From contig CAZCVP010000012.1 in NCBI GenBank assembly GCA_964501915.1, positions 1 to 64,000 on the forward strand: a DNA stretch of 64,000 nt. Direction: 5' to 3'. A program made the translations under genes and the position numbers. The notes below the pieces were generated by a model. That model was given only the letters and a program-made list of their open reading frames with translations, made no database searches and was not told the origin of the DNA. Shown here piece after piece: positions 52,707 through 60,293 of the stretch (position 1 is its first letter; each line of letters begins with the position of its first letter). The stretch is from CAYFPX01 sp964501915 (GTDB taxonomy: Bacteria; Myxococcota_A; UBA796; CAJQPC01).

Positions 52707-53546
52707 ATGACGGTGGAGACCTCTCCCGTTCCCTCCGAGCCGCCACCGGACCTCGTCGCTGGCTTCTGGACGCGGGTCGGCCAGGGTGCGTGGACCGTGG
52801 CCTGTGCGGTCGGCCGGGGCTTCGCGACCGCCTACAACGCGGTCGATCCAGACGTGCGGCGGGACCTCGCCCAGATGCCGGCCATGGCGGTCACCCTGCT
52901 CGTGCCCGGCTTCAAGGCCCCGGCGGCCCTCGTCGACGACGGCTGCCGGCCGGTGATCTTCGTGCACGGCCTGGGTGGGCATCGCGGCAACTTCCTCTTC
53001 CACCACGGCTGGCTGCGGACCCGGGGCCGCCGGCGCTGCTACGCCGTCGGGTTCCCGGAGGGTGGTCGCCTGCCCGAGCTCGGGCGGCAGCTCGCGGACT
53101 ACGTGCAGCAGGTCCTGGAGGTCAACGGGCTCCCGGAAGACGCCCAGGTCGATCTCGTGGCCCACAGCATGGGGGGCATCATCTCCCGGCTGGCGGTCGA
53201 CGAGCTGGGCACGGCCAGCCGGGTCCACACCCTGGTCACCCTCGGCAGTCCCCACCGGGGCACCCACGCCGCCCGCTGGGCCGGCACGGACCACACCCTG
53301 GACCTGCGACCCGACTCGGAGCTGATGACTCGGCTGCACGACCAGGAGCCCTGGAACCGCAGCCCGCGCCTGGTCTGCTTCTGGTCGACCTCCGACCCGA
53401 TGATGCAGCCGGCCGAGACCGCGCAGGTCGACGGCGCCGACAACCGCATGCTGCCCGGCATGTCCCACATCGACTACCTCCTGAAGCCGAGGGCCTGGAA
53501 GGCCGTGGCCGAGGTCCTCGGAGAGCCGGCGTGCGACGACTCCTGA
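52707..53546 (+). CDS. Alpha/beta hydrolase, lipase/PGAP1-like
   Basis: Protein of 279 residues. The oxyanion strand FVHGLGGHRGNF, nucleophile elbow VAHSMGGIISRLAV (Ser), LVTLGSPHRGTHAA, the acid in WSTSDPMMQP and MSHIDYLL (His) give a full triad. Such hydrolases cleave acyl esters in lipids. A hydrophobic segment near 58-75 may associate with membrane. It may be co-transcribed with the menaquinone operon, but no pathway link is visible. The following lipoprotein gene overlaps its end by 16 bases. Confidence 0.85.
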   Translation: MTVETSPVPSEPPPDLVAGFWTRVGQGAWTVACAVGRGFATAYNAVDPDVRRDLAQMPAMAVTLLVPGFKAPAALVDDGCRPVIFVHGLGGHRGNFLFHHGWLRTRGRRRCYAVGFPEGGRLPELGRQLADYVQQVLEVNGLPEDAQVDLVAHSMGGIISRLAVDELGTASRVHTLVTLGSPHRGTHAARWAGTDHTLDLRPDSELMTRLHDQEPWNRSPRLVCFWSTSDPMMQPAETAQVDGADNRMLPGMSHIDYLLKPRAWKAVAEVLGEPACDDS

Positions 53547-54154
53547 GGCTCTTGCCGGTGCCGATGCTGGTGGCCGGCTGCATCACGGACACCCACCTGC
53601 TCCCGGTGGACGGCGACTCGGGCACCACCCTGTCGGCCCAGGAGCGGCTGGGGCTGACGGATGCCGAAGTCGCCGCGGTCCTGGCCTTCCTGAACGTCTG
53701 CAGCACCGACTTCGAGGTCCTGGACGACGACGTGCCGCTGGACGCCGACGCGGCGGCGAACCTGGTGGACCACCGGGACGGTCCCGACGCGACCTGCGGG
53801 ACGAGCGACGACGACCTCTTCGACGACCTCGACGAGGTCGATCTCGTGCCCCAGGTCGGAGATGCCTCGCTTCGCAGCCTCGTGGCCTACGTGGTGGGAG
53901 ATCCGGGCACCGACCTGGAGTGGGAGGGGGTCGAATTCACCGAGGAGGAGGTCGAGGTCGTCCTCGAGATCGCCAACGAGGCGAGCTTCGAGATCCTCGA
54001 CGTCGACGTCGACCTACCGTCGAATGCGGCGACGTCCATCATCGACAGCCGGCCCCACCCGGACATGGACCACCTGGCGGAGACCCCTCAGGTGGGCCCC
54101 TCCGCGCTTGGGAAGCTCAAGGCCTACGTGCCGGTCTGGAACGCCGACAACTAG
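53531..54154 (+). CDS. Lipoprotein with two helix-hairpin-helix units
   Basis: Protein of 207 residues from GTG 53531 (MRRLLRLLPVPMLVAGC), lipobox Cys at 17. Two repeat units follow (about 38-115 and 128-200). Each has a first helix (AEVAAVLAFLNVCS / EVEVVLEIANEAS), FEVLDDDVPLDADAAANLVDHRDG-like middle and a hairpin VPQVGDASLRSLVAYV / TPQVGPSALGKLKAYV. That is the helix-hairpin-helix pattern found in many myxobacterial lipoproteins, usually seen as a DNA or protein backbone contact. The first unit has an Asp-rich insertion. Function unknown. Confidence 0.72.
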   Translation: MRRLLRLLPVPMLVAGCITDTHLLPVDGDSGTTLSAQERLGLTDAEVAAVLAFLNVCSTDFEVLDDDVPLDADAAANLVDHRDGPDATCGTSDDDLFDDLDEVDLVPQVGDASLRSLVAYVVGDPGTDLEWEGVEFTEEEVEVVLEIANEASFEILDVDVDLPSNAATSIIDSRPHPDMDHLAETPQVGPSALGKLKAYVPVWNADN

Positions 54155-54155
54155 C

Positions 54156-54321
54156 TGGTTCCCATCCGGAAGAGGCTCCCGTCGCCGGACTCGCCCGGGA
54201 CCGTCGCCAGGCGACTCCGCCAAGCCATTGAAATGACTATGCCATGTCTGCGGCTTGGCGAAGCCACCTGGCTCGGTCGCGGGCTTCGCCGACTCGGTCC
54301 GCCTCTTCCGGATGGGAACCA
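54156..54321. repeat. Long imperfect palindrome with 21-bp perfect ends
   Basis: The 21 bases at 54156-54176 (TGGTTCCCATCCGGAAGAGG and one more) are the exact reverse complement of 54301-54321. Inside, GCCAGG (54206-54211) pairs with CCTGGC (54267-54272), and CGCCAAGCC (54218-54226) with GGCTTGGCG (54252-54260), leaving a 25-base AT-richer loop. The arms of about 70 bases therefore fold back almost fully. It fills most of the 229-base gap between the HHH lipoprotein and the next gene and is followed by a T-rich tract (CTTTTCTTTC). It could be a terminator or regulatory RNA hairpin, or a miniature inverted-repeat element; no coding potential is seen. Confidence 0.85.
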
Positions 54322-54383
54322 ACTGACATACTTTTCTTTCGGAGATCCTCAAGGTCGGGATCGGGCGCACCGATACACCCGCC

Positions 54384-54830
54384 ATGTCCAGCGCAGCCCT
54401 TGATCTTCGCGCCCTCGACAGGTCCCAGGACCTCCAGGACCCCGTCCCGGTCCTGCCCGCCGAGGCCCTGCTCGTCGCGGTCCTCGACAAGCGGCTCCGG
54501 GAGCTCGGGGCCAGCGCGACCGCGCTCTTGGAGCGCCGCGGGGGCACGACGCTCCGGCGCCTCGCCGAGCTGGAGACCCTGGCCCACCTGGCCGGGTCCC
54601 TGTCGGGCTTCATCCGGGGGCTGGACCACGAGCTCTCGGTCGAGGCCTGGGCGCCTCTGGAGGAGCGCACGACGGCGCTGGTCCAGGTCGCCCTGGAGGC
54701 CAGTCACCAGGTGCTGTCCAGGGCCCGGTCCTCCTCGGCGCCCCGCGACGCCATGAGCCGGGTGCTCGTGGCAGCGGAGGTCATCCGCACGCTGCGGGAG
54801 GACGTGGTCCTGGCGGTCGCCCGGGCCTGA
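54384..54830 (+). CDS. Small helical protein of unknown function
   Basis: Protein of 148 residues. No signal peptide or membrane segment. It is Ala/Leu/Arg-rich and almost all helical (AEALLVAVLDKRLRELGASATALLERRGG, TTLRRLAELETLAHLAGSLSGFIRGLDHELS, and a final helix). No family recognised. It lies directly after the long palindrome and 60 bases before the FAD oxidoreductase gene. Confidence 0.5.
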   Translation: MSSAALDLRALDRSQDLQDPVPVLPAEALLVAVLDKRLRELGASATALLERRGGTTLRRLAELETLAHLAGSLSGFIRGLDHELSVEAWAPLEERTTALVQVALEASHQVLSRARSSSAPRDAMSRVLVAAEVIRTLREDVVLAVARA

Positions 54831-54890
54831 GCCCACCCGGCCGAGAGTCGCCCAGAGCAACCGACTCCCCGGGTCGGAATACCCTTGGGC

Positions 54891-56174
54891 ATGCACGTCG
54901 CCATCCTCGGAAACGGCATCGCCGGTCTCACGGTGGCCCGGCACCTGCGCAAGCGCGATCCGCAGGTGCGGATCACCATGATCTCCGGCGAGTCGACCTA
55001 CCCCTTCAGCCGTCCCGCGCTGATGTACATCTACATGGGACACCTGCGGTACCGGGACACCAAGCTCTACGAGGACCACTTCTGGGCCGACAACCGCATC
55101 GAGCTGCGGCGAGGCTGGGTGGAGCGCATCGACACCGCGGCCCGCACGCTGCACTTCGCCGAGGGCGACTCCCTCGGCTACGACCGGCTCGTGCTGGCCA
55201 CGGGCAGCCAGCCCAACCGCTTCGGCTGGCCCGGCCAGGACCTCGACCGGGTCCAGGGGCTCTACTCGCTCCAGGACGTGGTGAGCCTGGAGCGCATCAC
55301 GCCGCGGCTGGAGCGGGCGGTGATCGTGGGCGGTGGGCTCATCGGTCTCGAGCTCGCCGAGATGCTCCACACCCGCCGCGTGCCGGTCACGATGCTCGTG
55401 CGGGAGAGCGCCTACTGGGACAACGTGCTGCCTCCGGAGGAGGCCCGGATGGTGTCCCGAGCCATCCGGGAGGAGGGCATCGACCTCCGCCTGTCGACGG
55501 AGCTCCAGCAGATCCACGACGATGGCACCGGCGCCGCCGGCGGGGTCACGACGAGCGAGGGAGAGCACACCGAGTGCCAGTTCGTGGGCCTGACCGCCGG
55601 GGTGCGACCGAACCTGGGGGCGGTCCAGGGCAGCGACATCGAGACGGGCCGGGGGATCCTGGTGGACGCGCAGCTCCGGACCAGCGTCGAGGGGGTCTTC
55701 GCCGCGGGGGACTGCGCCGAGATCCGGACCGCCGAGGGCGTGCGGAACCTCATCCAGCAGGTCTGGTACACGGGCCGCTTCCAGGGCGAGGTCTGCGCGG
55801 AGAACGTGCTGGGCGGCAGCACGACCTACGAGGTGCGGACCTGGTTCAACAGCGCGAAGTTCTTCGACATCGAGTACCAGGTCTACGGCGACGTGCCGAA
55901 TCGGCCCCAGGACGGCAAGCACGACCTCTACTGGGAGCACGAGAGCGGCCGGAAGTCCGTGCGGCTCGTGTACGACGGCGACGCGGTGCTGGGCATCAAC
56001 CTGATGGGCATCCGCTACCGCCACGAGGTCTGCGAGCGCTGGATCGAGGAGGGAGCCTCCGTGCGCGAGGTCCTCCCCCGACTCGGCGAGGCCAGCTTCG
56101 ATCCCGAGCTCCACCGGCGCCACGAGGCGGAGGTCCGGGCCACCTTCTTCGAACAGCTCGAGTCGAGCCCGTGA
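54891..56174 (+). CDS. FAD/NAD(P)-dependent oxidoreductase
   Basis: Protein of 427 residues from ATG 54891. VAILGNGIAGLTVARHL holds the FAD-binding GxGxxG (residues 7-12), YDRLVLATGSQPNRFGWPG the usual ATG motif, AVIVGGGLIGLELAEML a second Rossmann loop for NAD(P)H, and GVFAAGDCAE the FAD-ribityl contact. It is like the nitrite-reductase/rubredoxin-reductase group but with a C-terminal region (about 300-427) that resembles a dimerisation domain. The next gene, an iron-sulfur membrane protein, overlaps its stop by GTGA, so this enzyme likely exchanges electrons with that protein. Confidence 0.85.
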   Translation: MHVAILGNGIAGLTVARHLRKRDPQVRITMISGESTYPFSRPALMYIYMGHLRYRDTKLYEDHFWADNRIELRRGWVERIDTAARTLHFAEGDSLGYDRLVLATGSQPNRFGWPGQDLDRVQGLYSLQDVVSLERITPRLERAVIVGGGLIGLELAEMLHTRRVPVTMLVRESAYWDNVLPPEEARMVSRAIREEGIDLRLSTELQQIHDDGTGAAGGVTTSEGEHTECQFVGLTAGVRPNLGAVQGSDIETGRGILVDAQLRTSVEGVFAAGDCAEIRTAEGVRNLIQQVWYTGRFQGEVCAENVLGGSTTYEVRTWFNSAKFFDIEYQVYGDVPNRPQDGKHDLYWEHESGRKSVRLVYDGDAVLGINLMGIRYRHEVCERWIEEGASVREVLPRLGEASFDPELHRRHEAEVRATFFEQLESSP

Positions 56175-57583
56175 CCGTCACCGATCCCGACGTCGCCCTG
56201 TTCGAGGAGCTGGCACCGCAGGCCTCGGAGACCTTCCGCCACGCCAACGCTCCTCGTGGCGCGACCCGCGTGGCCCTGACCCTGACCCTGCTCGGCTGTG
56301 TGCTCTTCGTCTCGACCCTGTTCCGACCGCTCACGGGCTGGCCCTGGCTGCTGGGCATCCTGGCGCTGGTGCTCGGCGGCGGCAGCGCCTACCACTGGCT
56401 GGCCTACAAGGACACCACCCCGGGCATCCAGAACGACGGGGTCTTCTTCCGGGGGCTCAACACCCGTGGCTGGGCCGGCTGGGCGGCTGGTGTCGCCCTG
56501 ACCGGCTTCTACTGCGTGCTCTACTGGTGGCAGGACGCCTGGGGGGCCTTCCCCTTCTCCGGGGCCGTCACCCTGGTCGACCCGCTGGCCCAGGCCCTGG
56601 CGGGCCAGCCGGCCGACAAGTGGTTCCTCTACGGCTTCCTCTACACCCTCGCCGTGATCGTGATGGGGGTGCGCATGGCGATGAAGTACCGCCACAGCGC
56701 CTACCACCTCGTGCGCACCGGCTCGGTGGTCTTCTTCCAGCTCGGCCTGGCCTTCGTCTTGCCCAGTGTGCTCCAGCAGCTCAGCCAGGCGGAGTTCTAC
56801 TTCTCCTACTTCTGGCCCCTGAAGCCGGAGTACCTGCTGCCCTTCAGCCTCGGCTGGACGATCGACGGGGGCTCGCTGGGCTGGGCGATGATCCTGTGGG
56901 GGGCGCTGGCGAGCTTCGTCGCCGTGCCCGTGCTGACGTACCTCTACGGCAAGCGCTGGTACTGCTCCTGGGTCTGTGGCTGCGGTGGGCTCGCCGAGAC
57001 CCTCGGGGACCCCTGGCGCCAGCTCTCGGACAGCTCCGAGCGGGCCTGGCGCATCGAGCGCTGGTCGATCCACCTCGTGCTGGTGGCCATCGTGGTCCTC
57101 ACCGCCGGGCTCTGGATCCACGAAGCCCTCGGGCGCCCCTTGTGGAGCGATGGTGGCCAGGCGCTCTACTACCGGACCTATGGCTTCGCGATCGGCGCGG
57201 CGTTCTCCGGCGTGGTCGGGGTCGGCTTCTACCCGCTGTTGGGCAGCCGGGTGTGGTGCCGCTTCGGCTGCCCCCAGGCGGCGATCCTGGGTCTGATCCA
57301 GCGGTTCTTCTCACGCTTCCGCATCACCACCAACGGCGGTCAGTGCATCTCCTGCGGGAACTGCTCAACGTATTGCGAGATGGGCATCGACGTGCGGGCC
57401 TACGCGCAGCGTGGACGCAACATCGTGCGGGCGTCCTGTGTGGGCTGCGGGGTCTGCGCGGCGGTCTGTCCCCGGGGCGTGCTCAGGCTGGAGAACGGGG
57501 GGCGCACGGACCGCTTCGAGGGGGCGGACACGCCGCTCTACGACATGTTGAGGTCGATGGGGGTGTTGCGCCAGGACGCCTGA
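56171..57583 (+). CDS. NapH/NosR-like 4Fe-4S membrane protein
   Basis: Protein of 470 residues from GTG 56171, overlapping the previous stop. Six or more membrane helices (about 34-60, 63-82, 108-128, 160-180, 188-208, 245-262, 305-325). Between them are the NapH/NosR/CcoG-type motifs CSWVC (C265, C269) and CRFGCP (C363, C367). The C-terminus has two 4Fe-4S ferredoxin motifs: CISCGNCSTYC (C392, C395, C398, C402) and CVGCGVCAAVCP (C423, C426, C429, C433). It likely moves electrons between the quinone pool and a soluble partner, here probably the coupled FAD enzyme. It lies 3.5 kb downstream of menaquinone genes. Confidence 0.85.
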   Translation: MTVTDPDVALFEELAPQASETFRHANAPRGATRVALTLTLLGCVLFVSTLFRPLTGWPWLLGILALVLGGGSAYHWLAYKDTTPGIQNDGVFFRGLNTRGWAGWAAGVALTGFYCVLYWWQDAWGAFPFSGAVTLVDPLAQALAGQPADKWFLYGFLYTLAVIVMGVRMAMKYRHSAYHLVRTGSVVFFQLGLAFVLPSVLQQLSQAEFYFSYFWPLKPEYLLPFSLGWTIDGGSLGWAMILWGALASFVAVPVLTYLYGKRWYCSWVCGCGGLAETLGDPWRQLSDSSERAWRIERWSIHLVLVAIVVLTAGLWIHEALGRPLWSDGGQALYYRTYGFAIGAAFSGVVGVGFYPLLGSRVWCRFGCPQAAILGLIQRFFSRFRITTNGGQCISCGNCSTYCEMGIDVRAYAQRGRNIVRASCVGCGVCAAVCPRGVLRLENGGRTDRFEGADTPLYDMLRSMGVLRQDA

Positions 57584-57736
57584 TCACGACGGCTTCAGTC
57601 CCTGGGGGGAGAGGCTCACCGCGCGCCTCCATCTGCCCGGGACCGCGCGGGATCTGGGCCTCCGGTGTAGGCTGGATTAGGGGTGGGTGGGCTGTCCACT
57701 TGACGCTCCCCTTCTCTCGTCCGAGACTACAGGCCC

Positions 57737-59422
57737 TTGCAGCTCGACACCGCGACTCCCTCGAAGCGTCAATTCAAGCTGCTCAAGCGCATCGGCGTGG
57801 GTGGCTTCGGAGAGGTCTACCTCGCGGAATTGCAGACCAATTCCGGCTTCGCCAAGACCGTCGCCCTGAAGCTGTTGCGCTCGGACATCGCCGGTGGCGA
57901 GGAGATGGCCACCCGCATCCGCGACGAGGCGCGCCTGCTGGGCATGATGCGCCACCGGGCGATCGTCCAGGCCGACGACCTGATCACCCTCGCCGGTCGC
58001 CCCACGGTGGTCATGGAGTTCATCCCCGGGGTGAACCTCAACTGGCTGCTGAACCCGAACCGCTTCCGCGACGAGATCCCGCCCACCTGCGCCCTGGAGA
58101 TCATCCGCCACGTCGCCGACGCCCTCGACGTCGCCTACAGCCGTCCGTCCTCGATCACCGGCCGGCCCCTCGAGGTGCTCCACCGGGACATCAAGCCGGC
58201 GAACGTGCGCATCACCCCCGACGGGGAGGTCAAGGTCCTGGACTTCGGCATCGCCCGGTCCGACCACATGGACCGGGAGTCCCACACCCAGGACTACAAC
58301 CTCGGGTCCCTCCGCTACATGGCCCCCGAGATGCTGCTCGAGGGCCGGGCGAGCCCGGCCTCCGACATCTACAGCCTCGGTGTCTTGGCCTTCGAGACCG
58401 TCGCCCGCATTCGCTTCGGGCTCGCCGGTGACGCCGTCGAGGATCACCAGGTCAAGGTGAACAAGAAGCTCCAGGAGGCCGATCTGCGGGGCCTCGGGGA
58501 GCACGCCGAGGCGGCCCGCCAGCTCGTCGCGTCGATGCTCCACTTCGACTACGACGAGCGGCCCACGGCCCGCGAGGTGATGCGGCGCTGCCAGGAACTC
58601 GAGAAGCAGGCCCAGGGCCCTGCGATGTGGGAGTGGGCCCCGGACGCCATCCCGCTGGTCAAGATCCCGGAACAGGACGAGGAGAACGGCGAGCTCACCG
58701 GGCGCACCCTCTACGAGGAGCCCAGCGGGCGCCTCCCGGAGGGCGTGACCGCCCAGGAGGCTGTGGGGTCCATCGCGGCGGAGACGACCGGCGCCGACGC
58801 CACCGTGGCCCTCGAGCAGGAGCCGGAGCCGCCGAAGGCGACGGGGGGGGGCTGGCGCCTCGTGGTGCTGCTCGGCCTGGCGATCGCCGCCGCCGCCTTG
58901 CTGGTCCTCCGAACCCCCGCCCCGTCGGAGAGTCGGCCCGCCGCACAGCCGGCGCACCGCCCACCCCCGGCCAAGGTGGAGGCCATCGCCCCTGTCCCGG
59001 CCGACGCAGAGATCGTCGCAGCGGAAGGCGAGGTCGCGGACGGCGAGGCCGCGGACGGCGAGCCGGAGGTCCCCGGCGCCGAGAAGGCGGACGCCGAACC
59101 CTCCAGCGAGCCCGCGAAGACCAAGGCGCCAGCGGCCGAGCCCGCCACGGTGAAGCCGGCCCCCAAGCCCGCCAAGAAGAGCACCCCGCCGCCAGCGGCC
59201 GCTGCGCCGGTGCGGGTGCGGCTCGCGTCGATGCCCTTCGGCATCGCGGTCTTCGTAGACGGCAAGAGCGTCGGCAAGACCCCGGTCGCGACCCAGCTCG
59301 CGCCGGGAACCCACAAGCTGCTCTTCGTGGACGGAGAGGACTCCATTCGCAAGACCGTGACCGTACGGGCCGGCGAGGAGAACAAGTTCGTCTACCGTCG
59401 GGCTGAAGGTGCCGTGCGGTGA
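57737..59422 (+). CDS. Membrane Ser/Thr protein kinase with C-terminal PEGA domain
   Basis: Protein of 561 residues. The TTG start is forced: a stop codon (57701-57703) lies in frame just upstream and no other start precedes the kinase fold. Kinase residues 14-290: glycine loop GVGGFGEVY (20-28), K45, HRDIKPAN (149-156), DFG (169-171), APE (196-198). A linker leads to one membrane helix (373-391), a Pro/Ala/Glu-rich periplasmic stretch, and a PEGA domain (about 495-555: VRLASMPFGIAVFVDGKSVGKTP). It would phosphorylate Ser or Thr in the cytosol in response to an envelope signal. GTGA-coupled to the next gene. Confidence 0.93.
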   Translation: MQLDTATPSKRQFKLLKRIGVGGFGEVYLAELQTNSGFAKTVALKLLRSDIAGGEEMATRIRDEARLLGMMRHRAIVQADDLITLAGRPTVVMEFIPGVNLNWLLNPNRFRDEIPPTCALEIIRHVADALDVAYSRPSSITGRPLEVLHRDIKPANVRITPDGEVKVLDFGIARSDHMDRESHTQDYNLGSLRYMAPEMLLEGRASPASDIYSLGVLAFETVARIRFGLAGDAVEDHQVKVNKKLQEADLRGLGEHAEAARQLVASMLHFDYDERPTAREVMRRCQELEKQAQGPAMWEWAPDAIPLVKIPEQDEENGELTGRTLYEEPSGRLPEGVTAQEAVGSIAAETTGADATVALEQEPEPPKATGGGWRLVVLLGLAIAAAALLVLRTPAPSESRPAAQPAHRPPPAKVEAIAPVPADAEIVAAEGEVADGEAADGEPEVPGAEKADAEPSSEPAKTKAPAAEPATVKPAPKPAKKSTPPPAAAAPVRVRLASMPFGIAVFVDGKSVGKTPVATQLAPGTHKLLFVDGEDSIRKTVTVRAGEENKFVYRRAEGAVR

Positions 59423-60288
59423 TCTGGCTTCTGATGGGGGCCGCACTGGCCCAGGACTGCCCCAACCTCGGCGAGGCCATCACGGGCATCTCGGCGGCCC
59501 TGAACGACGTGGACCTGGAGACGGCCCGCTCGCTGTCGCTGGAGGCCACCGCGGGACTGCTGTGTCAGCCCGAGGCCGTCAACACGGTGCTGCTCACCAG
59601 CCTCTACCAGCTCTCCGGGGCCATCGAGCTCTACATGGGCGAGACGGACGCCGCCGACATCCTGTTCGAGCGAGCGGTGGCGGTCTCGCCCCTCGCCCAG
59701 ATCGACCCGATGCTCGGTGCCGACGCCGAGGCGGCCTACGACGCCGTGCGGGCCCAGATCCTGGAGACGCCGGGCGGCACGCTGCGTGTCGACGGCCGCG
59801 TCGAGGTCTGGCTCGATGGCCGGCCCATCAACACCGGCGCTCCCCACGACGTCACCGTCGGCAACCACCTGCTCCAGTGGAAGCAGGGCCCCGAGGAGGC
59901 CATGGAGGCGCGCATCGTGCGCGTGAGCAGCGGCGAGGGCCGCTCCTTGCCCCTGGGCTCCGGAGACGGCTCCTCCTCTCCTCCTCCGCGGTCCTCGAGC
60001 CGCTCCAGCGACAGCAGCGGTGGCGGCGGGCGCGGCGCGAGCGTCGGCCTGCTGGCCGGCGGTGGCTTCGGCGTGGTCGCCGGCGGGGTGCTCATCGCCC
60101 TGGCCGGGGTGAGCCACAACGCCTTCGAGAACGAGCCCAACCCCCACGAGCTCGAGGCCCACCAGACTCGGACCAACGCCCTGGCGATCTCGGGAATGGC
60201 CGTCGGTGCGATCGGTGTCGCCGCGGCTGGCGTGGGGGTCGTGGTGCTCGACGACGGGGCCGGCCTCACCTTCACCCGTCGCTGGTAG
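59419..60288 (+). CDS. PEGA-like secreted protein with Ser-rich linker
   Basis: Protein of 289 residues from GTG 59419, overlapping the kinase stop. MIWLLMGAALAQDC resembles a short signal peptide with cleavage at AQ. Residues 15-110 are helical and TPR-like (ALNDVDLETARSLSLEATAGLLCQPEAV). A PEGA-like beta segment follows (GGTLRVDGRVEVWLDGRPINTGAPHDVTV). A Ser/Gly-rich linker comes next, then two hydrophobic segments (GGGFGVVAGGVLIALAGV and ISGMAVGAIGVAAAGVGVVVL). The order PEGA, linker and two membrane helices recurs in myxobacterial gene pairs with kinases. Probably works with the upstream kinase. Confidence 0.65.
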   Translation: MIWLLMGAALAQDCPNLGEAITGISAALNDVDLETARSLSLEATAGLLCQPEAVNTVLLTSLYQLSGAIELYMGETDAADILFERAVAVSPLAQIDPMLGADAEAAYDAVRAQILETPGGTLRVDGRVEVWLDGRPINTGAPHDVTVGNHLLQWKQGPEEAMEARIVRVSSGEGRSLPLGSGDGSSSPPPRSSSRSSDSSGGGGRGASVGLLAGGGFGVVAGGVLIALAGVSHNAFENEPNPHELEAHQTRTNALAISGMAVGAIGVAAAGVGVVVLDDGAGLTFTRRW

Positions 60289-60293
60289 CTTCG

